Positions 1-5,093 of a DNA stretch of 5,093 bases are shown here, piece after piece (positions within the stretch are counted from its first letter, which is position 1; the number at the start of each line of letters is the position of its first letter). Position numbers and translations under genes: made by a program. Source of the stretch: Candidatus Kaiserbacteria bacterium (lineage in GTDB: Bacteria; Patescibacteriota; Minisyncoccia; Phycocordibacterales; JABAAK01); contig JABABE010000133.1 in NCBI GenBank assembly GCA_014238395.1, positions 1 to 5,093 on the forward strand, written 5' to 3'. The notes beneath the pieces are model-generated. The model ran no database searches and was not told the DNA's origin. It saw nothing but the letters and a program-made list of their open reading frames with translations.

Positions 1-8
1 AAACACTT

Positions 9-82
9 GCGGTGGTAGCTCAGCTGGTTAGAGCGCTGCCCTGTCACGGCAGAGGTCGCGGGTTCAAATCCCGTCCACCGCG
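9..82 (+). tRNA. tRNA-Asp (anticodon GTC)
   Basis: A complete 74-base cloverleaf is visible. The acceptor stem GCGGTGG (9-15) pairs perfectly with CCACCGC (75-81). The D stem is 18-21 with 31-34, with the conserved GG at 26-27. The anticodon stem CTGCC (36-40) pairs with GGCAG (48-52), and the loop CTGTCAC places anticodon GTC at 43-45, which decodes Asp codons GAC and GAT. The variable loop is 53-57. The T stem is 58-62 with 70-74 (one G-U pair), and the T loop starts TTCAA. The discriminator base G82 is the one expected for tRNA-Asp. The CCA tail is not encoded: the bases after G82 are CAT, so a CCA-adding enzyme is needed. Only 8 bases lie upstream in the window, so the promoter is not visible. 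The next ORF begins at 86, which implies a shared transcript. Confidence 0.98.
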
Positions 83-85
83 CAT

Positions 86-370
86 ATGGTAGAAATTATC
101 TCATTTTCACTTTTAGGTATAGTGTCAGGACTTTTTGGTGGAACACTTCGAGCTATGGTAGGTTTAGTCAAACTAACTAAACAAAAAAAAATTGAATTTA
201 AAATAGGATATATTTTGTTTAGTTTATTTGTATCTATGGTTGCAGGAAGTATCGCTGGAGCATTAGTTGATGGGAATTGGATTATATATTTCCTTGCTGG
301 GTATGCAGGATCAGATTTGATAGATGGTTTGTCAAAAATGATAATCAAAAAACAAGCGTCAAAAAATTAA
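86..370 (+). CDS. Small three-helix membrane protein, holin-like, function unknown
   Basis: This 94-residue protein is not firmly recognised. It has three hydrophobic segments, at about residues 5-29, 40-61 and 64-79, joined by a short Lys-rich loop (30-39) and ending in a basic tail (84-93). Small residues are frequent in the helices (GIVSGLFGG at 11-19; AGSIAGA at 53-59), which suits tight helix packing. Residues 72-82 (GYAGSDLIDGL) resemble the C-terminal helix of some small phage holins and holin-like proteins. That is an impression, not a family assignment. The ATG at 86 lies 3 bases after the tRNA, with no room for a ribosome binding site. The next in-frame Met is residue 24, inside the first helix, so 86 is the better start. 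A run of nine A bases (183-191) codes part of the Lys-rich loop. Alternatives are a lineage-specific membrane protein or a remnant of an element once inserted at the tRNA gene. Confidence 0.7.
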   Translation: MVEIISFSLLGIVSGLFGGTLRAMVGLVKLTKQKKIEFKIGYILFSLFVSMVAGSIAGALVDGNWIIYFLAGYAGSDLIDGLSKMIIKKQASKN

Positions 371-380
371 AGTAATATCT

Positions 381-860
381 GTGATAAAGAATATTATTTT
401 ATATAACCTGCGCAGTGCTCAAAATGTTGGTTCTGTTTTCAGAACAGCAGATGCTGTGGGAATAGATAAGATTTTTTTAATTGGTACTACACCAACACCA
501 ATTGACAGGTTTAAGAGGCCACAATCACAAATATTAAAAACCGCTCTTGGTGCCGAGAAAAATATAAAATGGAAATATTATAAAACACTGGATCAGTTGT
601 ACGAAAATGAAAAATTAAAAATAGCAGCGATAGAACAGACAGATGATGCAACCCCTATAGATGAAGTAAAAAATATCACTGATTTTGATACAGTGCTATT
701 CGGAAACGAAGTGGATGGTATTCCAAAGGAAATATCAGATATGTGTAAAAGCACTATAGAAGTCCCAATGATGGGAAAAAAAGAGTCATTGAACATCAGT
801 GTGTGCTGTGGTGTGGTTCTATATCATTTTCTCTTTTTAGAAAAAAAATTGGTACAATAG
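381..860 (+). CDS. SpoU/TrmH-family RNA 2'-O-ribose methyltransferase (minimal SPOUT domain)
   Basis: The 159-residue protein is a bare SPOUT catalytic domain that uses S-adenosylmethionine to methylate ribose 2'-OH groups in tRNA or rRNA. All three family motifs are present. Motif 1 is at residues 15-25 (NVGSVFRTADA, with N15, G17 and catalytic-type R21). Motif 2 is at 105-113 (VLFGNEVDG, with G108, E110 and G113). Motif 3 is at 127-140 (P129, then SLNIS at 136-140 with N138). Motifs 2 and 3 form the trefoil-knot cofactor site in this family. Length is close to the short TrmL type, but the SLNIS/CCGVVLYHF ending is more TrmH-like. There is no N-terminal RNA-binding extension, so the substrate cannot be named. 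The GTG start at 381 is the only usable one: the frame is closed at 342-344 with no ATG after it, and motif 1 begins soon after. No Shine-Dalgarno sequence is seen. The gene ends in tandem stops, TAG then TGA (858-863). Confidence 0.93.
   Translation: MIKNIILYNLRSAQNVGSVFRTADAVGIDKIFLIGTTPTPIDRFKRPQSQILKTALGAEKNIKWKYYKTLDQLYENEKLKIAAIEQTDDATPIDEVKNITDFDTVLFGNEVDGIPKEISDMCKSTIEVPMMGKKESLNISVCCGVVLYHFLFLEKKLVQ
850..858 (+). promoter_or_regulatory. Extended -10 promoter element before the KTSC gene
   Basis: TGG followed by TACAAT (hexamer 853-858) matches an extended -10 box (TGn-TATAAT) with one mismatch in the hexamer. It overlaps the last codons and stop of the methyltransferase gene. No good -35 is seen 17 bases upstream. 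Standard spacing puts the transcription start at about 865, exactly on the A of the next ATG, predicting a leaderless mRNA. This is a pattern-based prediction only. Confidence 0.5.
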
Positions 861-864
861 TGAT

Positions 865-1080
865 ATGCAAAGATCACCAGTAAGTTTTTCAAAAATCAAA
901 TCTGTCGGGTTTGACAATTCGCTTTCTGCAATGGAGGTTGAATTCCTAGTTGGTGGGATTTTTCTATACAAAAGAGTGCCAATGGAAACTTATAAAAACT
1001 TACTCTATTCGCACAACAAAGACCAATATTTTGATGAAAATATAGAAGGTAAATTTGTCAAAGAAAGAGTGTTTGATTAA
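865..1080 (+). CDS. Stand-alone KTSC-domain protein
   Basis: This 71-residue protein fits the KTSC domain over nearly its whole length. That domain was named for its occurrence at the C-terminus of some lysyl-tRNA synthetases and is also widespread as a small single-domain protein. Visible hallmarks are SFSKIKSVGFD (7-17), a beta-rich stretch MEVEFLVGGIFLYKRVP (23-39), the helix ETYKNLLYS (41-49), and the ending QYFDENIEGKFVKERV (54-69). The biochemical role of free KTSC proteins is not established; a nucleic-acid or tRNA link is only suggested by the synthetase fusions. The ATG at 865 follows the methyltransferase stop by 4 bases. No Shine-Dalgarno sequence is present. The -10-like element at 850-858 would start transcription at or near this ATG. 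Expression could also come by read-through from upstream. The family call is from remembered motif shape, not a search. Confidence 0.85.
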   Translation: MQRSPVSFSKIKSVGFDNSLSAMEVEFLVGGIFLYKRVPMETYKNLLYSHNKDQYFDENIEGKFVKERVFD

Positions 1081-1089
1081 ATATTTTAC

Positions 1090-1098
1090 TGGTATAAT
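1090..1098 (+). promoter_or_regulatory. Extended -10 promoter upstream of the topoisomerase gene
   Basis: TGG then a perfect TATAAT (1093-1098) forms a strong extended -10 box in the 33-base gap between the KTSC gene and the topoisomerase gene. The region 17 bases upstream (1070-1075, TGTTTG) is a poor -35, which extended -10 promoters tolerate. The predicted transcription start is about 1105, giving a 9-base leader rich in A and C (1105-1113) with no Shine-Dalgarno sequence. It probably drives both the topoisomerase gene and aroA. Confidence 0.7.
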
Positions 1099-1113
1099 AT
1101 AAATAAACACACA

Positions 1114-3084
1114 ATGGCAAAGGACATAAACGACAAAACAAACAGCGGGTATGATGCAAAAGACATCACTGTACTAAAAGGACTTGAGCCAGTAAGAAAG
1201 AGACCTGGTATGTATCTAGGCACAACTGGACCAGATGGACTTCATCATCTAATTACTGAGATTTTTGATAACTCACGAGATGAGGCTATGGGTGGCTTTT
1301 GTGATGAGATTGAAGTTGTTTTTTTACCTGATTCAAATATTAGAATTACAGATAATGGTCGTGGTATACCAGTTGATACACACCAAAATTCAAAAGTATC
1401 AGCACTTGAGACAATACTAACTACACTTCACGCTGGTGGAAAATTTGGAGATAGTGGTTATAAAATTTCTGGTGGGTTGCATGGTGTGGGATCATCTGTA
1501 GTAAATGCATTATCTATAAATATGAAAGCAATAGTTCACAGAGATGGTGGGATATACAAACAAGAATATTCCATAGGTAAAAAAACAACGGAAGTGGAAA
1601 ATATTGGAAAAAGTGACAAAACAGGAACTATCATTACATTTAGACCTGATGAGTCAATTTTCTCTACTATTAAATTTGATGTTGATAAGGTTTTGGGTCA
1701 CATGAGACAGCAAGCGTATCTTATAAATAAGCTGAAAATTAGAATCATAGACGCAAGAACACATAACGAAGAAATCAGTAATGATATATTTTATTTCAGA
1801 GAATTAAAACAAAACTTACCATCAAACACTTTTTATTTTGAGGGAGGCATAAAATCTTTGGTAGGACATTATAATGTTAACAACAAACCAGCAAACCCAA
1901 ATATTTTTAGTTTTACAAAAACAATTGGAGATGTTCATGTTGGGGTAGCGCTACAGTATGTAGATGACTTTAATTCCACAGTACTTGCATTTGCAAATAG
2001 TATATATAATCCAAACGGTGGTACGCATGTGACAGGATTTAAAACAGCATTAACCCGAACTATTAATTCTTATGAAAAAGAAAAAAATATAACAAAAGAA
2101 AAAGAGGTTTTTTCTGGTGATGATGTAATAGAAGGAATTACTGCTGTAATAACAATAGCAATGCCTGAAATTCAGTTTGAAGGGCAAACAAAGGCGAAAT
2201 TAGGTAGTGTAGAGGCAAAAGGTATTGTAGAAAAAAGTTTTGCAGAAGAGTTTACTGGGTTTTTAGAGGAAAATCCGATAGATGCAAAAGCAATATTAAA
2301 CAAAATATCACTTGCACTAAAAGCAAGGAAAGCGGCAAAATCTGCAAAAGAAGGTGTTTTGAGAAAAGGTGTGTTAGAAGGACTTACACTTCCAGGAAAG
2401 CTTACTGATTGCCAATCAAAAGATGCTAGTGTTTCTGAGCTTTTCATTGTTGAGGGTGATTCTGCTGGGGGAACTGCAAGAGGTGGTCGTGCTCGTGATA
2501 CACAAGCGGTATTACCTATAAGAGGAAAGATATTAAATGTGTGGAGATCAAGGGATGATAAAATTTTTGCAAATGAAGAGGTGAAGTCGATAGCAGTTGC
2601 TCTTGGTTGTGGGATTAAAGACGATATAAATGTAGAAAAATTAAGATATCATAAAATAATAATAGCAACTGATGCAGATGTAGATGGTGCTCACATAACA
2701 ACATTGCTTTTAACATTATTTTTTCAATTCTTTAAAAAACTTATTGAGGGTGGTTATATATATATAGCACAACCTCCGTTATATAAAATTAAAAGCGGTA
2801 AAAAAGTAGAGTACGCATATACAGACAAACAGAGAGATAAAGTACTTGCTAAATTTAATAATGATCCAAAAATAGATGTTCAAAGATATAAAGGATTGGG
2901 TGAAATGAATAAAGAAGAATTATGGGAAACAACTATGGATCCATCAAATAGAACACTAAAACAAATAACCATAGATGATGTTATAAAAGCAAAAGAAACT
3001 TTTGACACACTTATGGGGGCAGATGCATTTGGAAGAAAAAAATTTATAGAGGAAAACGCAGAATTTGCTGAAATAGATATCTAA
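1114..3084 (+). CDS. gyrB: DNA gyrase subunit B (type IIA topoisomerase ATPase subunit)
   Basis: This 656-residue protein is a complete type IIA topoisomerase B subunit, which hydrolyses ATP to drive DNA strand passage with an A subunit not present here. The GHKL ATPase site shows E49 and N53 (in EIFDNSRDEA), D80 in DNGRGIPV, and GGLHGVG at 120-126. The transducer has the QTKAKLGS loop (358-365, K360 contacting ATP in the family). The Toprim domain has EGDSAGG (447-453) and DADVDGAH (520-527), which provide the acidic metal-binding residues. The tail has QPPLYK (553-558) and QRYKGLGEMN (590-599). It lacks the insertion of E. coli GyrB and is near the usual 640-650 residues. Some positions are unusual: ILNVWRSRDDK at 473-483 is between GyrB and ParE usage, and GADAFGRKKF replaces the common VEPRR stretch near the end. 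ParE is the alternative. The ATG at 1114 is favoured because the next Met (33) falls inside a conserved motif. Confidence 0.9.
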   Translation: MAKDINDKTNSGYDAKDITVLKGLEPVRKRPGMYLGTTGPDGLHHLITEIFDNSRDEAMGGFCDEIEVVFLPDSNIRITDNGRGIPVDTHQNSKVSALETILTTLHAGGKFGDSGYKISGGLHGVGSSVVNALSINMKAIVHRDGGIYKQEYSIGKKTTEVENIGKSDKTGTIITFRPDESIFSTIKFDVDKVLGHMRQQAYLINKLKIRIIDARTHNEEISNDIFYFRELKQNLPSNTFYFEGGIKSLVGHYNVNNKPANPNIFSFTKTIGDVHVGVALQYVDDFNSTVLAFANSIYNPNGGTHVTGFKTALTRTINSYEKEKNITKEKEVFSGDDVIEGITAVITIAMPEIQFEGQTKAKLGSVEAKGIVEKSFAEEFTGFLEENPIDAKAILNKISLALKARKAAKSAKEGVLRKGVLEGLTLPGKLTDCQSKDASVSELFIVEGDSAGGTARGGRARDTQAVLPIRGKILNVWRSRDDKIFANEEVKSIAVALGCGIKDDINVEKLRYHKIIIATDADVDGAHITTLLLTLFFQFFKKLIEGGYIYIAQPPLYKIKSGKKVEYAYTDKQRDKVLAKFNNDPKIDVQRYKGLGEMNKEELWETTMDPSNRTLKQITIDDVIKAKETFDTLMGADAFGRKKFIEENAEFAEIDI

Positions 3085-3091
3085 AAAAACA

Positions 3092-4366
3092 TTGTTTAAT
3101 TTTTTCAATAAAAATATAAAAAAAAGAATTTCTGGAATTGTTAAAATACCAGGGTCCAAAAGTATAACAAACCGAGCACTTATAATTGCAAGTCTGTCAG
3201 ATGGTAAGACTTTTTTAGAAAATGTTTTATTTTCAGAAGATACAAAAGTGATGATTAATTGTTTACGGAAATTGGGCATCAAAATAAAAATAAAAAAGAA
3301 AGAGGTAGAAATTATAGGAGTTGGAGGTTTGTTAAAGAACAACAAAAAAACTTTTTTTGTTGGGGAATCTGGCACAACTGCAAGGTTTTTAACATCCTTG
3401 TTATGTTTGAGTGAAGACGGTGAATACACAGTATGTGGAGGAAAAAGGATGTCTGAAAGGCCAATTCTTGGGTTAATAGATATATTAAATGAGTCAGGGT
3501 CTGTTATTAAAAATATTGATAAAAATATTGGTCTGCCTATAACCATAACTCCTGGAGGGTTTTCTGGTGGAAACATAATAGTTGGGACAAGTGAATCCTC
3601 CCAATTTGTATCGTCATTATTATTAATTTCACCATATGCAAAAAAAGATGTATGTATAACACTAGAAGGTGAAAGGGTATCTATGCCATATATTGAAATG
3701 ACGATTGATATTATGAAAAGTTTTGGAGCGGAGTGTGATTTTATAGGAAAAAATAAGATTTTTGTTAAATCGAATCAAAAATATAAAGCAAAGAAATATG
3801 CAATAGAAAGTGATGCATCGTCGGCTTCATATTTTTTTGGCATTGCTGCTGTCTGCTTTGGAAAAATTTCAGTATCGTCATTTTTTAAAAAAAGTCACCA
3901 AGGTGATTTAAAGTTTTTGGATATTTTAAAGCAAATGGGTTGTCGTGTAACTGTTGATAATGACACAATAACTGTTTTAGGAAAAGAGTTAAATGGAGTT
4001 GAGGTAAATATGAAGGATTGTAGTGATGTCTTTATGACATTGTCTGTAGTAGCTCTTTTTGCTAACGGCAAAACAAAAATCACAGGTATTTCTAATATAA
4101 GATTAAAAGAATCTGATAGATTATTATCTATGTATACTGAACTCAAAAAAATTGGCGCAGATGTTGAAATGACGAATGACAGTTTAACCATATATGGAAA
4201 AAAGAATTACGTTGGTGCAAAAATTGATACATATAATGATCATCGAATAGCTATGGCATTTTCTATTGCTTTGTTGAAAATAAAAAATATAAAAATCCAA
4301 AATCCAAAATGTGTGGACAAGACTTTTCCAGATTATTGGAAAAAATTTTACAAGCTTGTGAGATAG
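3092..4366 (+). CDS. aroA: 3-phosphoshikimate 1-carboxyvinyltransferase (EPSP synthase)
   Basis: The 424-residue enzyme joins phosphoenolpyruvate to shikimate 3-phosphate, the sixth step of the shikimate pathway to chorismate, in the cytoplasm. Length and motifs are typical. They include PGSKSITNRAL (20-30; K23, R28), GESGTTARFL (91-100), KRMSERPI (118-125; R119), SSQF (169-172), ERVSMPYI (194-201), DASSASYF (241-248), SDVFMT (311-316; catalytic-type D312), KESDRL (339-344; E340), NDHRIAMA (382-389) and VDKTFPDYW (408-416; K410). These distinguish it from MurA, which has a catalytic Cys loop instead. The substrate-loop Asn of E. coli AroA (N94) is Glu here (E92), a variant also known in other bacteria. 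The start is TTG at 3092: the frame is closed upstream at 3074-3076 and no ATG precedes the PGSKS motif. There is no Shine-Dalgarno sequence. With only 7 bases after the gyrB stop, shared transcription and perhaps translational coupling are likely. No other shikimate gene is in view. Confidence 0.96.
   Translation: MFNFFNKNIKKRISGIVKIPGSKSITNRALIIASLSDGKTFLENVLFSEDTKVMINCLRKLGIKIKIKKKEVEIIGVGGLLKNNKKTFFVGESGTTARFLTSLLCLSEDGEYTVCGGKRMSERPILGLIDILNESGSVIKNIDKNIGLPITITPGGFSGGNIIVGTSESSQFVSSLLLISPYAKKDVCITLEGERVSMPYIEMTIDIMKSFGAECDFIGKNKIFVKSNQKYKAKKYAIESDASSASYFFGIAAVCFGKISVSSFFKKSHQGDLKFLDILKQMGCRVTVDNDTITVLGKELNGVEVNMKDCSDVFMTLSVVALFANGKTKITGISNIRLKESDRLLSMYTELKKIGADVEMTNDSLTIYGKKNYVGAKIDTYNDHRIAMAFSIALLKIKNIKIQNPKCVDKTFPDYWKKFYKLVR
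4292..4310 (+). repeat. Short tandem repeat, heptamer AAAATCC, 2.7 copies
   Basis: AAAATCC occurs at 4292-4298 and 4299-4305, followed by a partial AAAAT (4306-4310), inside the 3' end of aroA. It encodes the residues KIQNPK before the conserved VDKTFPDYW ending. Seven is not a multiple of three, so gain or loss of a copy would shift the frame. It may simply reflect AT-rich coding. Confidence 0.6.
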
Positions 4367-4406
4367 GTTTATATATTAACCATTGATTTTTATAACTTTT
4401 TTGTAT

Positions 4407-4432
4407 ATAAATTAAAAGTGTTTATTTTTTTT
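4407..4432 (+). terminator. Weak AT-only terminator-like hairpin after aroA
   Basis: ATAAA (4407-4411) can pair with TTTAT (4421-4425) around a 9-base loop, followed by a T run to 4432. The stem has no GC pairs, so it would be unstable. An even weaker GGTT/AACC pairing (4366-4369 with 4378-4381) lies just after the aroA stop, also followed by T-rich sequence. Either could help end the gyrB-aroA transcript, but neither is a strong intrinsic terminator. Confidence 0.25.
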
Positions 4433-4441
4433 CTTTTGGAG

Positions 4442-4447
4442 TATAAT
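4442..4447 (+). promoter_or_regulatory. -10 promoter element before prs
   Basis: A perfect TATAAT lies 8 bases before the prs start codon. A possible weak -35 (TGTTTA, 4419-4424) is spaced 17 bases upstream. The predicted transcription start is about 4454, leaving a leader of about 2 bases. A GGAG at 4438-4441 ends 14 bases from the ATG, too far for a Shine-Dalgarno site, and would not be in the predicted transcript. Confidence 0.65.
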
Positions 4448-4455
4448 TATTACAT

Positions 4456-5093
4456 ATGAAACTCATATCGGGAATTGCAAATGAAAAATTATCAGATGAA
4501 GTTGCAAAAATACTGAATGTACATCTTGTTCCAATGCAAAACAAAGTTTTTGCTGACGGAGAATTGTATGTAAAGATAGGTCAAAATATCAGGGGAGCTG
4601 ATGTCTATATAATTCAACCTACATCTCCAGATGTAAATCAAAATATTTTATATCTCTTACTTCTTATAGATGCAATAAAAAGATCCTCTGCGCAGAGTAT
4701 AAATGTAATAATGCCTTATTCTGGTTATGCAAGGCAGGATAGAAAAGTGGAATCAAGGTCTCCTATAAGTGCTAGACTGGTTTCTTCTATGATTGAATTT
4801 GCTGGTGCAACTAGGGTGATGACTATAGATTTACATTCTAAACAAGGAGAAGGATTTTTCTCAATACCAGCAGACAATATATTTGCTATTAATTTTTTGT
4901 ATGAACATATTGTTAAATATATAGAAGAACATCATAAAAATGAAACAATAGTTGTTGTCTCACCGGATACAGGAGGTGTACCAAGAGCCCGGACTCTTGC
5001 AAAAAAATTTAAATGTGAGATTGCAATCGTAGATAAAAGAAGAAAGGACGAAGGAATGGGAGCGTCAGAAATTATGAATGTCGTCGGGGATGT
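4456..5093 (+). CDS. prs: Ribose-phosphate pyrophosphokinase (PRPP synthetase), 3' end beyond window
   Basis: The gene starts with ATG at 4456 and stays open to the window edge, giving 212 residues of an enzyme usually about 310-320 long. It transfers pyrophosphate from ATP to ribose 5-phosphate, making PRPP for nucleotide synthesis and, in many bacteria, for His, Trp and NAD synthesis. Visible signatures are FADGELYV (32-39), the ATP-binding PYSGYARQDRK (87-97), RSPISARLV (101-109), DLHSKQGEGFF (125-135; H127 of the active site), VVSPDTGGVPRAR (167-179), and the catalytic loop VDKRRK (192-197; K194, R196). The sequence stops at VVGD (209-212), the beginning of the ribose-phosphate binding loop, so that loop and the C-terminal domain remainder are off the edge. 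The 89-base spacer and the TATAAT element suggest transcription separate from aroA. Confidence 0.97.
   Translation, partial: MKLISGIANEKLSDEVAKILNVHLVPMQNKVFADGELYVKIGQNIRGADVYIIQPTSPDVNQNILYLLLLIDAIKRSSAQSINVIMPYSGYARQDRKVESRSPISARLVSSMIEFAGATRVMTIDLHSKQGEGFFSIPADNIFAINFLYEHIVKYIEEHHKNETIVVVSPDTGGVPRARTLAKKFKCEIAIVDKRRKDEGMGASEIMNVVGD

Noticed and set aside
9..82. tRNA as an attachment site for an integrated element
   Set aside because: No integrase gene and no second copy of the tRNA 3' end is present in the window.
64..348. Minus-strand open frame of 94 codons
   Set aside because: It is the antisense of the membrane-protein ORF and overlaps the tRNA; its protein shows no coherent domain and no start signal.
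373..378. TAATAT as a possible -10 box for the methyltransferase gene
   Set aside because: It matches only four of six positions and would start transcription inside the gene, after the GTG.
502..507. TTGACA inside the methyltransferase gene
   Set aside because: No matching -10 at suitable spacing; the nearest AT-rich hexamer is about 23 bases away.
593..796. Minus-strand open frame of 67 codons
   Set aside because: It is antisense to the methyltransferase motifs, with no independent coding evidence.
911..916. Perfect -35 hexamer TTGACA inside the KTSC gene
   Set aside because: No -10 hexamer is found at 15-19 bases downstream; it encodes conserved-position residues of the domain.
2172..2447. 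Minus-strand open frame of 91 codons
   Set aside because: It is fully antisense to conserved gyrB sequence; the Ser/Phe/Ala-rich product has no recognisable motif.
2956..3576. Minus-strand open frame of 206 codons across the gyrB/aroA junction
   Set aside because: It lies opposite two conserved genes. The Phe/Pro/Ile-rich translation is what the antisense of A-rich coding gives.
3895..4191. Minus-strand open frame of 98 codons
   Set aside because: It is antisense to conserved aroA motifs and has no recognisable domain.
4438..4441. GGAG as Shine-Dalgarno for prs
   Set aside because: It ends 14 bases from the ATG and overlaps the promoter region, upstream of the predicted transcript start.

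Overview
The window is a gene-dense, AT-rich stretch with every recognisable gene on the + strand: tRNA-Asp, a small membrane protein, a minimal SpoU/TrmH-type RNA 2'-O-methyltransferase, a stand-alone KTSC-domain protein, a full-length type II topoisomerase B subunit (GyrB-like), EPSP synthase (AroA) and the 5' two-thirds of ribose-phosphate pyrophosphokinase (Prs), which runs off the right edge. Coding density is very high. Intergenic gaps are 3, 10, 4, 33, 7 and 89 bases. The window holds no mobile element, CRISPR array or rRNA, and no gene-free stretch longer than 300 bases.

Low GC content, very short spacers, GTG and TTG starts, and the lack of a Shine-Dalgarno sequence before all six protein genes suggest a small-genome bacterium. 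A Patescibacteria/CPR lineage (Parcubacteria-like) is plausible, but this is inferred from style and not proven by any marker. The reading frames fit the standard bacterial code: Trp is always TGG, no gene contains an in-frame TGA, and the methyltransferase ends in a tandem TAG-TGA stop.

Layout: tRNA-Asp (9-82) is followed after only 3 bases by the membrane-protein ORF (86-370), so the two are probably co-transcribed and parted by tRNA 3' processing. The methyltransferase (381-860) and KTSC gene (865-1080) follow closely. A good extended -10 element lies across the end of the methyltransferase gene. A stronger one (1090-1098) precedes the topoisomerase gene (1114-3084), with which aroA (3092-4366) probably shares a transcript. 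An 89-base AT-only spacer carries a weak terminator-like hairpin and a TATAAT element just before prs (4456 onward).

The genes are mostly housekeeping: translation and RNA modification, DNA supercoiling, chorismate precursor synthesis and PRPP supply. They do not form one pathway. The most notable signal is architectural: -10 boxes sit 6, 15 and 8 bases before the start codons of three genes, so their mRNAs should be leaderless or nearly so, and the first ORF would also become leaderless after tRNA processing. I found no convincing evidence of a wholly new system.
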